Below, in pieces: positions 17,515 through 25,293 of a stretch of 64,000 nucleotides of DNA. Every line of letters starts with the position of its first letter. The stretch's first letter is position 1. Both the position numbers and the translations under genes were made by a program. The stretch is taken from contig AOLX01000005.1 of the NCBI GenBank assembly GCA_000336895.1, positions 1 through 64,000 of the forward strand, given 5' to 3'. The notes beneath the pieces are model-generated. The model had not been told where the DNA came from. It did no database searches and saw only the letters and a program-made list of their open reading frames with translations. The DNA comes from Haloarcula argentinensis DSM 12282. Lineage in GTDB: Archaea > Halobacteriota > Halobacteria > Halobacteriales > Haloarculaceae.

Positions 17515-18363
17515 ATGGCAACTATACGCGTACGTGATTGGACGAAAGAACAGATAGAGAAGATACGTGATACGGAGTCTCACTCCTCGCACGATTCGGT
17601 TATCAAGTCGCTGTTGAAAGACCGGAAGCTGGCCAAATACGCGGACGATGCCCCAGAGGCCGTACCGGAGCCCGAATCCGACTCTCTGACGAACGATCCC
17701 GACACCCCGTTTGATGACCTGACTGTACTCGGCGAGCTGTCCGGTGCGGATAACGGGGTGTTGTTTCTCTGGTGTCCCAGTTGCGGGAACGAACTAGCCC
17801 ACCTGACCGCTGATAATCCACTCGGCCTGTCCGTGTTCGAGATCGAATGCCAGCGCTGTCTCACCCATCTCGACCGACACGCCATCGTTGCCATCGAAAT
17901 CGGCTATCCGATCGAGCAGAAACTGGTCGAGGACTGTCTGCAAGATAACCTCAAAGAATGCGTCGTCGACTACTGGGACCGCACACTCGACGACGCTGCT
18001 GTGGGAGCACTTGACGACGATCTCGACCCAGCGCATCTCGTCTGGCAGTTCGACCAGTATCTCCGGCAGTTCTCGTGGGAGTGGCCTGCGGATGTCCCTG
18101 TTGTCGGCTTTGCCACGGGCGAAACCTATCGTAACACCACCACTGACGAGTACCTCGACGTTATCGAACCGGTCTCGGAGAACCGGAACGCGATGGATTC
18201 GTTCAAGATACGGCGGTACGTCGGCGACCCAGAAACTCACGACGGTGAGACGGAAATTCTCGACAGTACGACTGTCGTCGATCACATTGTTAACCGGCGA
18301 CTGCTGATCGAAGCACGCACTGACTCGGCTTCACTGCCAGAGTCGACCGAACCAACGACGTGA
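17515..18363 (+). CDS. Unknown protein with RHH-like N-terminus and zinc ribbon
   Basis: This 282-residue protein is not one I can assign. The N-terminal 35 residues (MATIRVRDWTKEQIEKIRD) look like a short ribbon-helix-helix module as seen in small antitoxin-type proteins. Residues about 85-123 contain CPSCGN and CQRCL, a four-cysteine zinc ribbon. The remaining 160 residues are acidic and mixed alpha/beta with a Trp-rich patch (QFDQYLRQFSWEWPAD). A TATA-like ATTATAAAAGG at 17469-17479 gives a transcript start about 15 nt before the ATG. It may act with the preceding HTH-like gene; both are flanked by AT-rich DNA (downstream 18364-18575). Function unknown. Confidence 0.78.
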   Translation: MATIRVRDWTKEQIEKIRDTESHSSHDSVIKSLLKDRKLAKYADDAPEAVPEPESDSLTNDPDTPFDDLTVLGELSGADNGVLFLWCPSCGNELAHLTADNPLGLSVFEIECQRCLTHLDRHAIVAIEIGYPIEQKLVEDCLQDNLKECVVDYWDRTLDDAAVGALDDDLDPAHLVWQFDQYLRQFSWEWPADVPVVGFATGETYRNTTTDEYLDVIEPVSENRNAMDSFKIRRYVGDPETHDGETEILDSTTVVDHIVNRRLLIEARTDSASLPESTEPTT

Positions 18364-18575
18364 GCAGTACAGCCAGTCCGCATAGCTCTCTACTCTCTCC
18401 AATCCGTAGCTCTTACCGGGTTTATAAATACATAATTGACTAATATAGGGGCAGTTATATTTGAATAGATGAGAAAATATGGCGGATAACTCTTCGTGAA
18501 GTAATATAATAGTGAATGGCCGGGATATGAATATATAATTCCAGTATCTTACTACACAAAAATAGACACTACGTA
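18364..18575. other. AT-rich intergenic segment between convergent genes
   Basis: This 212-bp stretch is markedly AT-rich against GC-rich neighbours, with many TATA-like runs (for example TTTATAAATACATAA near 18420). No ORF or clear dyad is seen. It lies between two converging genes, where promoters are not expected, so it may be a terminator zone or a scar of acquired DNA. Confidence 0.5.
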
Positions 18576-19346
18576 TTAGCTCGTCTCGGCTGTCGGACGG
18601 GAGCACCGAAGGCACACAACGCTCTCTGCGACCCAGTTCACATCTGTCGAACCACAGTGTGGGCAGCGGTGGTGGTCGGTGTCGTACTCCGTCGTTCCGC
18701 GCGGGGTCGCAAGGAAGCCGTCGTCGATCACCTGCTCGATGAGACTTGGGAACCGCTGGCGTTTGACGACGGCCCGCTGTGCGAGGAAGCTCCCGGGGTC
18801 GCCCGGGTCCGCGCCGTGGAGGTCTTCCCAGGGAATAGCGATTTCGCCGTTCGCGGGGCCACGGGCGACCTGCTGGAGAAGCGTCGCAGCAGCCTCGAAC
18901 AGCGGCGTTGTCCCCCACGCCTGCGGGCTGTCGACGGCACTACCGGCGTCGTTGTATGCCGCCTCCGCCTCACGGTACGCCGACTCGATTCCGTCGAGTC
19001 CCCCGGCAGCTCGGAAGTCTGCAACGAATTCCTTGAGACAGGCGTGTTGAACTGGGTGTTCGAGCCCGTTCGTCAGGTCTTTCGCAACGGCGACGCCCTC
19101 GACCCCGCGACGGGTAGCGCGCGTATCCTTTCCAGCGACGCGGTAACAGACCGCACTCGTCGCGAGGTACTGGAGCCCGTCACCGACCCAGCCCTTCTTG
19201 TCGGCCGCGAACGGCTCGATACCCTCTCGTGGGTCCGCAAGAACACGCCACCCTGCCCGCGTGTATTCGTCGCCGGCTCGCCGATACTCACGGTCAGCAA
19301 TGGCGGCGATCGCCGCCGCTCGGTGTCCCGCATCCTGTGTGCGCAT
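18576..19346 (-). CDS. Conserved-looking haloarchaeal hypothetical protein with C-terminal zinc ribbon
   Basis: This 256-residue protein is helical and TPR-like in its first 200 residues (AIADREYRRAGDEYTRAGW, YREAEAAYNDAGSAVDSP) and ends with a four-cysteine ribbon CPHCGSTDVNW...CLRC near residues 227-250. Start is the ATG at 19346 (MRTQDAGHRAAAI); a T-rich TATA-like element (TTCATAAAAAA on the minus strand at 19349-19359) lies just upstream, and the much longer open frame to 19589 covers unrelated sequence. The repeated Ala/Tyr/Asp helices suggest a protein-protein scaffold rather than an enzyme. It is divergent from a small membrane protein gene. Function unknown. Confidence 0.8.
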   Translation of the reverse strand: MRTQDAGHRAAAIAAIADREYRRAGDEYTRAGWRVLADPREGIEPFAADKKGWVGDGLQYLATSAVCYRVAGKDTRATRRGVEGVAVAKDLTNGLEHPVQHACLKEFVADFRAAGGLDGIESAYREAEAAYNDAGSAVDSPQAWGTTPLFEAAATLLQQVARGPANGEIAIPWEDLHGADPGDPGSFLAQRAVVKRQRFPSLIEQVIDDGFLATPRGTTEYDTDHHRCPHCGSTDVNWVAESVVCLRCSRPTAETS

Positions 19347-19452
19347 GCGTTTTTTATGAAGTACGGCCTTACAGCCTTTCTCACCCAACAGATCGGTATC
19401 ATTGTTGACTCGAACCGTCAGACAGAATACGGGTCCGCCCTCTCTGTGTTGC

Positions 19453-19926
19453 ATGGAGTTGGTTCCCCTCGTTACGGCGCTTACGGTGTCACTCCGGTTC
19501 GTTATCGGCGTGGCCGCCGGTGTCGTCGCGACGGCTGTGATGGACCTGGTGATGGCCAGACTACCGGAAGGCGAAACACCGCCGTTCATTGCCTCCGGTG
19601 TATTGACCGATAGCGCCCCGCAGGACGCCCCCGGACGGCTCGCGAGTGTGGTCCACTACGTCGCTGGCTGGCTAACTGGCCCGCTGTTCGTCTGGGTGCT
19701 TTTCACCAGTGAAGGGCTGTTGGGCGGGTCATCGATACTCACGGCGGTCCTCGCTGCCGTTGTTCTGTACACGCTGATGGTCGTCTTTTTCGTCTTCGTC
19801 GTGCTCCCGCGTTCCCGACTGCCGTCGGCCCGGATCGCAGGCATCCGACGCGACTGGGCGATCTCGGCAGCTGCGTATCTGCTCGTTCTCGTGCCACTCG
19901 TCGCACTCGGGTTTCGGTTCGTCTGA
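19453..19926 (+). CDS. Small polytopic membrane protein, unknown function
   Basis: This 157-residue protein has four predicted membrane helices: about 10-30 (VSLRFVIGVAAGVVATAVMDLV), 65-85 (VVHYVAGWLTGPLFVWVLFT), 95-118 (LTAVLAAVVLYTLMVVFFVFVVLP) and 135-155. I chose ATG 19453 because it gives a compact N-terminus; an upstream in-frame start at 19402 would add 17 polar residues. The pattern G-V-V-A-T-x-V-M-D-L-V recalls haloarchaeal membrane proteins annotated only as hypothetical. The gene is 107 bp from the divergent helical protein and converges on the hemerythrin fusion gene. Confidence 0.75.
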   Translation: MELVPLVTALTVSLRFVIGVAAGVVATAVMDLVMARLPEGETPPFIASGVLTDSAPQDAPGRLASVVHYVAGWLTGPLFVWVLFTSEGLLGGSSILTAVLAAVVLYTLMVVFFVFVVLPRSRLPSARIAGIRRDWAISAAAYLLVLVPLVALGFRFV

Positions 19927-19986
19927 CTCGGTTTGGCCGCGATACCGCTCGATACCGCTACAAACGGACCTGTTTACAGGCAGCGC

Positions 19987-21822
19987 TCACTCGGCGAGCG
20001 ACAGTTTGCCGTCCGATCCTACTTCACCGACTTCGCCGGTGTGATACCAGTCGTCCCGAAGCGTTTGTGAGCCAGTCTGGCTGTCGTCGAGGAATCCACC
20101 GAGGACGGTTGGCCCACGGATCAGTAGTTCTCTGTTTTCGGAGACAGCGATCTCAACACCTGGCATCGGGTCGCCGATGGACTCCTCGACGTAGGAATCC
20201 GCCGGGTTCAGTGCGCCGACACCGGTTGTTCCGACCGAGCCGTACAGCTCGCATATCGGAACGCCCAGCCCACGGAAAAAGTACAGCAGATGATCGTCTA
20301 GCCGGCCTGTCCCAGACAGCGCATAAGTGAGGTTTGACAACCCCATTTCCTGCCGCAGCGGCTTGTACACGAGCCGATTGGCGGCTCTGTATTTCAGCGG
20401 CGTTCCCCGTCCCCCGACGATCCCCTCCCCGTAGGACGCCACTCGACCGCCGACCTTCCGTTTCATCCAGCCCATGTCGCCGAGACGGTCCTGTATCGTC
20501 CCGTAGAGCTGCTGGTACATCTTCGGGACACCGACGAGCACGTCGGGGTTGACGGCCGCGAGCTGGTCGACGAAGTCCTCGGCCCCAAGGTAGGCGACGG
20601 CGCTCCCGGTCGCCCAGAGATAGTACGTCGAAACACGCTGGTAGATGTGCGCCAGCGGAAGCGAACAGGTCCCAGTCGCTTCGGGGCCGGTAGGAAGCGC
20701 CTCGCGGAGGCTCTCTGCGGCAGCCAAGAGGTTTCGGTGTGTCAGCGCACAGCCGGCCTTCTCTGCGGGGGAAGCCACGTCGAACGCGACTGTTGCAACC
20801 CCGTCGCCGTCAGTCTGCAGGCCGGGCAGCACTCTCGCCTCCTCGGTCGGTAAGTCCTCGAAATCGAGCACGGTCCCGACAGCCATCGCGAGGTCTTCGG
20901 CCACGTCTCCTGCTGCCACAAGTCCGGTTGCCCCGGTCCGTTCGATAATCTGGGCTGCTCGGTCGTCGCTCGCAGACGGGTAGAGTGCGACCGGGACCAG
21001 CCCGGCGAAGTGACAGGCTAGGTCGAGCACGGACCATTTGAACTGAGACTGTGCTCTGATTGCCAGTCGGTCCCCGGGGCGCAGTTCCGTTGCGAGAAGT
21101 CCGCCTGCGACTGCCTTCGCCCGCTCGGCCAGCTCCTCGAAACTCCGTTCGACGAACTCGTCGTCATCTCGGACGAGCGCTGCGGTCCGGTCCCCGTGGT
21201 TCGCAACGATGTCTTCGAACCAGGCCGCTACTGACCCGTCCGGGACCGAAAGCGAGCCCCCGTCATAGATGTCGCTGTCGAGGCGCACGCCGGCGGCTTC
21301 GCTCTGGCGGTCAACTGGGACGGGGTCGTCCGAAGCCGTGCGGTCCTGATAGAGTTGCCCGGGTTCGTACTCGTAGTCGTCGCTGACCTCGGTCTGGAAG
21401 TAGTCCGCGTAGTTCTGGTCTTCGTCGCCGGCGGCGATGTGTGCATCGAGCCAGTCCCGGGCAACTGTCAGGACCTCCATCGTGACGTACTCCCCGTTCT
21501 CGTGTTTCTCGCGGAGTTCTCGCACCTTGTCGGCGAACTCCTCGTGCATTTCACGATGGTTGTAGAAACAGTCGCTACAGTCCATGGCGTAGCCACAGTT
21601 CTGCATGAACTCCTCTTCATCACCGAAATGGTACTCCGTGTAGCGTTCCAGTTCTCGGAGAATGTCACCGACCTCTTCCTCGGAATGCCCCTCGTCCATC
21701 GCCGTATGGAGGTCGTTCAGTAGCCCGAACAGGCGCTTGTGCTGTTCGTCGAACCGCTCGATATTTGTGCTGTACCGTTCGTCATCCCATTCGGCGAACT
21801 CCCCCGTCGAATCTGTGCCCAT
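19987..21822 (-). CDS. Hemerythrin domain fused to a degenerate acyl-CoA synthetase (AMP-binding) domain
   Basis: This 611-residue fusion has an O2/NO-binding bacteriohemerythrin domain at residues about 10-145, with all expected diiron ligands visible: FDEQH, TEYHFGDEEE, FYNHREMH and DAHIAAGDED. After a 60-residue linker comes a long-chain acyl-CoA synthetase-like domain (SFEELAERAKAVAGGL, LPLAHIYQRVSTYY, VLVGVPKMYQQLY, VLGGFL). The ATP-binding P-loop (YTSGTTGxPKG) is replaced by DVASPAEKAG before the conserved THRNL; the YGxTE motif reads YGSVGTT; HTGD reads HTGE; and the protein stops right there, without the hinge and C-terminal catalytic domain. It therefore looks like an adenylate-forming pseudoenzyme used for sensing or binding. 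The start is ATG 21822; ATG 21840 is possible. Confidence 0.88.
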   Translation of the reverse strand: MGTDSTGEFAEWDDERYSTNIERFDEQHKRLFGLLNDLHTAMDEGHSEEEVGDILRELERYTEYHFGDEEEFMQNCGYAMDCSDCFYNHREMHEEFADKVRELREKHENGEYVTMEVLTVARDWLDAHIAAGDEDQNYADYFQTEVSDDYEYEPGQLYQDRTASDDPVPVDRQSEAAGVRLDSDIYDGGSLSVPDGSVAAWFEDIVANHGDRTAALVRDDDEFVERSFEELAERAKAVAGGLLATELRPGDRLAIRAQSQFKWSVLDLACHFAGLVPVALYPSASDDRAAQIIERTGATGLVAAGDVAEDLAMAVGTVLDFEDLPTEEARVLPGLQTDGDGVATVAFDVASPAEKAGCALTHRNLLAAAESLREALPTGPEATGTCSLPLAHIYQRVSTYYLWATGSAVAYLGAEDFVDQLAAVNPDVLVGVPKMYQQLYGTIQDRLGDMGWMKRKVGGRVASYGEGIVGGRGTPLKYRAANRLVYKPLRQEMGLSNLTYALSGTGRLDDHLLYFFRGLGVPICELYGSVGTTGVGALNPADSYVEESIGDPMPGVEIAVSENRELLIRGPTVLGGFLDDSQTGSQTLRDDWYHTGEVGEVGSDGKLSLAE

Positions 21823-21924
21823 ACCAGTTCTGTTACCCATTATTTGAAAAGTAACTCTCACGTTCTCACCGAGTGAAAATGCGGTCTGCTTCCCAAGTAG
21901 TTACCAGGCAACGTTGCATTCGGG

Positions 21925-22359
21925 ATGCGAGAATTAAGTGATGAAGCGGTCGTCGATGTCCTTACTGACAACGGAATCGGTGTGCTAGCGCTGTCCGGCC
22001 CGACAGGCGCGGCTCCATACCCGTTCCCGGTCGCGTTCGGGTACGACCCGGCGACGGACAGCCTGGCGTTTCACCTGTCAGAGAGCGACGAGAGTCAAAA
22101 ACACCGCTATTTGACGGCGGACAGCACCGTCGGGTTCACGGTGTACGAGGAGACCGAACCGAAAACCGTCTGGCGAAGCGTGGTAGTCTCGGGTGAGCTA
22201 GTAGAGGCGACCTACGACGAGGTAGAGCCAGCCCTTGCCTCGCTGGCCAGCAACACACAGTTCGCCCCCAACCCAGTCAGCTGGGACGACACATCGACCA
22301 CGACGCCGTACGAACTTCGAATCGACGACTGGGACGGACGTGAATTCCGAGTCGGATGA
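21925..22359 (+). CDS. Pyridoxamine 5'-phosphate oxidase-fold flavin-binding protein
   Basis: This 144-residue split-barrel protein should bind FMN, FAD or F420. It starts at ATG 21925 (MRELSDEAVVDVL) and shows the family pattern: an N-terminal helix, GVLALSGPTGAAPYPFPVAFGYD, LAFHLSESDESQKHRYL (flavin phosphate contact strand) and VCGELV-like VVVSGELVEA. The haloarchaeal relatives of this length are annotated only as PPOX-family or nitroimidazole-resistance-like proteins. The gene is divergent from the hemerythrin fusion with about 100 bp between starts, so a shared role in redox or oxygen stress is conceivable but not shown. Confidence 0.85.
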   Translation: MRELSDEAVVDVLTDNGIGVLALSGPTGAAPYPFPVAFGYDPATDSLAFHLSESDESQKHRYLTADSTVGFTVYEETEPKTVWRSVVVSGELVEATYDEVEPALASLASNTQFAPNPVSWDDTSTTTPYELRIDDWDGREFRVG

Positions 22360-22512
22360 AACCCGTACCACAAGCCACTAGCGGTGGCGTCCATCGAACC
22401 CCTTGTAGCGCTGTGTTCGCTTCTCTTCGTCGCGGTTTGCGTTCTCAATCTGCGGGAACCAGCGACCGTAATTATGCCGTGAGGGCCGTATCTACAAACA
22501 GAGGTGTCCCAG

Positions 22513-22791
22513 ATGCTTTCGCCAACAACTGCGCTACTCCAGCACGGACCGATGGGGCCCCACGGTGGGGCAACGGGAATGGTCATGGCCCCCGGCGGCT
22601 GGTGGCTACTGCTCGTAGCGTTCGTCATCGCTGCTGTGGCGGTCGGTGCTTTGCTGTACGTGCAGCTACAGGGCGAGGCGACCGCCGAGCCGGATTCGCT
22701 GGAGACGCTCAAACAACAGTACGCATCGGGCGAAATTGACGCGACGGAGCTCGAAACGCGGGCTGACCGATTGCTCCAGTACGAGTCATAG
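22513..22791 (+). CDS. Small membrane protein with C-terminal SHOCT domain
   Basis: This 92-residue protein has a short His/Gly/Pro/Met-rich N-terminus, one membrane helix (WWLLLVAFVIAAVAVGALLYV, about residues 28-48) and a C-terminal SHOCT module (ETLKQQYASGEIDATELETRADRL). SHOCT is a short helical oligomerisation domain often at the end of membrane proteins. A TATA-like TAATTATG at 22469-22476 predicts transcription starting near 22500, leaving either GTG 22504 or ATG 22513 as start; I use the ATG. No partner gene is obvious; neighbours are a PPOX protein and a methyltransferase. Confidence 0.8.
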   Translation: MLSPTTALLQHGPMGPHGGATGMVMAPGGWWLLLVAFVIAAVAVGALLYVQLQGEATAEPDSLETLKQQYASGEIDATELETRADRLLQYES

Positions 22792-22932
22792 CCCGACACT
22801 GGCAGTTCCATCCGCTGGCAGTCCGGGAAGGAGTCTCCTGTAGCACTGTCCACTGTGACCCCCTGCGTGCGCTCACCGACTGTCCGGCACGCACTTCGTG
22901 GTGCATTTATTCCGCAACGGTGTACGGTGGGT

Positions 22933-23550
22933 ATGGACCCGGACGACGTTCGCGACGATTGGGCCTCCCGCTCCGGGAAGTTCTCGCCGGCGTACTACGC
23001 TGAGATCGGACCGAACGAGGTGAGCGAGACGCTGGTCAACGTGCTCGACCATTACGTCCACGACGATGCCCGGATAATCGAACTGGGCTGTGGCTCGGGC
23101 CGCCATCTGGCACACCTGCAGACCAACGGATACGGGAATCTCACTGGTATCGACATCAATGAGGAATCCTTCGACGTGATGGCCGAGCACTACCCTCGGC
23201 TCGCGGATTCGGGGACGTTCCACACCGGTGCCCTCGAAGACATCGTCACCGAGTTCGAAGACGACGCCTTCGATGTCGTCTACTCGGTCGAGACGCTCCA
23301 GCATATCCACCCCGATGATACGTGGGTGTTCGAAGAGATTGCCCGTATCGCCGGCGACCTCCTCGTCATTGCCGAAAACGAGGGCAACAGCCCCGAACGC
23401 GGACGCGAAGACACTGACGTGAGTTACGTCAACGACGAGTTCCCGCTGTATCACCGCAACTGGAAGCAGGTGTTCTCGGAACACGGGTTCGCGCAGCTAA
23501 TCCGCGAACCCACGTCCCGGGACACCATTCGCGTGTTCCGCGCGCCGTAG
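22933..23550 (+). CDS. Class I SAM-dependent methyltransferase
   Basis: This 205-residue cytosolic methyltransferase would transfer a methyl group from S-adenosylmethionine to an unknown acceptor. SAM-binding motif I is ELGCGSGRHLAHLQ (about residues 48-61), followed by GIDINEESFDVM (motif II with the ribose-binding Asp), GALEDIVTEFEDDAFDVVYSVETLQHI (motifs III-IV). The C-terminal half after residue 140 is mixed and includes YHRNWKQVFSEHGF. ATG 22933 is preferred over a TTG/ATG further upstream at 22855 because the added sequence lacks structure. Substrate unknown. Confidence 0.85.
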   Translation: MDPDDVRDDWASRSGKFSPAYYAEIGPNEVSETLVNVLDHYVHDDARIIELGCGSGRHLAHLQTNGYGNLTGIDINEESFDVMAEHYPRLADSGTFHTGALEDIVTEFEDDAFDVVYSVETLQHIHPDDTWVFEEIARIAGDLLVIAENEGNSPERGREDTDVSYVNDEFPLYHRNWKQVFSEHGFAQLIREPTSRDTIRVFRAP

Positions 23551-23674
23551 CCTTCACTGTATCTGTCATTTCTTGGCGGTGCCGTCATCGAACAGCTAGC
23601 CGTCGGGACATTCACAATCGATAACCGGGCAGCAACTATTTGTGTCACGGTATCATGGGTCAAGTTGGATCGCT

Positions 23675-23944
23675 ATGCAACTGTGCCAAAACTGTCAGGC
23701 GGCTATCGACGAGTACCTCTTGGACAAACAACTCGAACCCCTGCGAGACCTCACAGTCGACGACTTCAATCTCTGTGCGGACTGCGTGACCGTCGTCGCG
23801 GACGCCTGTGTGGAGTGTGACGGCGCGGTGTACGTTCCCCGGTCCGAAACTGCTGTCCCTGACTGCTGTCCGGCGTGCCGGTCCGAGCACATTGACGAAA
23901 CCGGGACCGACCCGGGCTGGCATTTCGACACGATGTCGACCTGA
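23675..23944 (+). CDS. Small zinc-ribbon protein, haloarchaeal hypothetical
   Basis: This 89-residue protein has four CxxC pairs: CQNC (residues 4-7), CADC (34-37), CVEC (46-49) and CPAC (65-68), enough for two zinc sites. The chain is otherwise acidic, with helix AAIDEYLLDKQLEPLRDLTVDDF between the first pairs. The promoter region has CTATTTGTG near 23636. The ATG at 23675 is chosen because the CxxC follows immediately; upstream codons to 23642 add nothing. Likely a nucleic-acid or protein-binding adaptor; no specific function is known to me. Confidence 0.8.
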   Translation: MQLCQNCQAAIDEYLLDKQLEPLRDLTVDDFNLCADCVTVVADACVECDGAVYVPRSETAVPDCCPACRSEHIDETGTDPGWHFDTMST

Positions 23945-24250
23945 CCCGGGACAGACACTCGCATGCTGGCCCGGAGTATTGGTCTGGGTCTGCCGACGTG
24001 GGCATCACCCTCGTTTTTGACGCTATTGGCAGTGAGCTGATGGATCGCTCGGTGACCGAATGAGAACTCCGTGGTATGTAGTCGAGGAGAACAATACGTC
24101 TCGGTACAACTGGCTTCGATAGCACCGCGGACACACACTCTTTTCAGGAATTTTTGAACGGCAGACGTGGCCGTAGAGGCCGTGCGTGTGCGTCACAGTG
24201 GCGATAGAAGCTTCATACTCCTCCAGCACATATAGTTGATCTCTACTGGA
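23945..24250. other. 306-bp intergenic region, nothing recognised
   Basis: No ORF with haloarchaeal coding character, RNA gene or strong dyad is visible. A weak TATA-like ACATATAG near 24228-24235 precedes the exporter ATG at 24251, which may therefore be leaderless. Confidence 0.5.
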
Positions 24251-25240
24251 ATGACACGCTCGACACGACATATTGGCTTGCTGTTTGCTGCGCTTGCACT
24301 CATCTGGGGACTTTCCTTTGTGGCGATCAAGACTGGTCTCGAAAGCGTCCCGCCGGTGCTGCTGGCAGCTGTCCGACACGATATTGCTGCAGTCGTCCTG
24401 CTTGGCTATGCCCTCTGGCGCGGCCGGTCACTGCGCCCACAGACCCGCGATGACTGGTCGCTGATTCTCATCGGCGGCACTGTCCTCATCGGCGCACACT
24501 TCGCGCTCCTGTTTCTCGGCCAGCAGTACGTCCCGAGTTCCTTCGGCGCAATCCTGCTCAGTCTCACGCCGGTTGTGACGCCGGCGTTCGCATCGACACT
24601 GATTCCGAGCTACAGGGCTCGACCGCACGAACTCATCGGCACCGTCTGTGGGTTCATCGGCGTGGTTATTATTGCGAACCCCACACCGGGAGCGGTCGGT
24701 GGTCGACTGCTCGGCGTCGCCCTCCTCATCAGTTCCGCTGTCGCCTTCGCTGTCGGTGCAGTCCTGACCGAACGCTACACCAGTTCGCTCCCGCTCGTGA
24801 GCCTGCAGGCCTGGATGACGCTGCTCGGTGCTGCCATCCTGCACGCCGTCAGCGTAGGGCTGCCCTCGGAGCAACTCGGAACCGTCACCGTTGGGCTTGA
24901 GCAGCTAGCTGCGATCGCGTATCTCGGTATCGTCGCCAGCGCAATCGGGTTCCTCCTCTACTTCCGCCTGATAAGCACAGTTGGTGCCGCTGAAACCAGT
25001 CTGGTTTCGTACGTGGTGCCAGCAGTGACGGCTATCAGCGGCTGGCTCCTGCTCGGGGAGACACTCGGCCCGGTGACCGTCGCCGGCTTCGCTGTCATCG
25101 TGGTCGGCTTCGCGTGGGTGAAAGCCGACGTGCTCCGGTCGCTACGCCGCCGCCGGACAAACTCGCCGTCGTACCGACCGTACGGGCCACAGGACGACTG
25201 CGTCGTCATCAGTGGGAACGCGTACACGACACGCGAGTGA
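24251..25240 (+). CDS. DMT-superfamily (EamA) membrane transporter 1
   Basis: This 329-residue drug/metabolite transporter has ten predicted membrane helices formed by two EamA repeats. The first begins ALIWGLSFVAIKTGLESVPPVLLAAVRHD, the second around LLGVALLISSAVAFAVGAVLTERYTS. The motif WG-SFVAIKTG is shared with the paralogue at 49695. EamA proteins usually export amino acids or small metabolites, or import nucleotide-linked compounds; the substrate here is unknown. Start is ATG 24251; a TTG at 24236 gives only five extra residues. The C-terminal 30 residues are polar and cytoplasmic. Confidence 0.88.
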   Translation: MTRSTRHIGLLFAALALIWGLSFVAIKTGLESVPPVLLAAVRHDIAAVVLLGYALWRGRSLRPQTRDDWSLILIGGTVLIGAHFALLFLGQQYVPSSFGAILLSLTPVVTPAFASTLIPSYRARPHELIGTVCGFIGVVIIANPTPGAVGGRLLGVALLISSAVAFAVGAVLTERYTSSLPLVSLQAWMTLLGAAILHAVSVGLPSEQLGTVTVGLEQLAAIAYLGIVASAIGFLLYFRLISTVGAAETSLVSYVVPAVTAISGWLLLGETLGPVTVAGFAVIVVGFAWVKADVLRSLRRRRTNSPSYRPYGPQDDCVVISGNAYTTRE

Positions 25241-25293
25241 TGCCCTGATAGCATGGGCGTCAGGCCTTAGCCGCTGTCACCCATTGTGACGGT

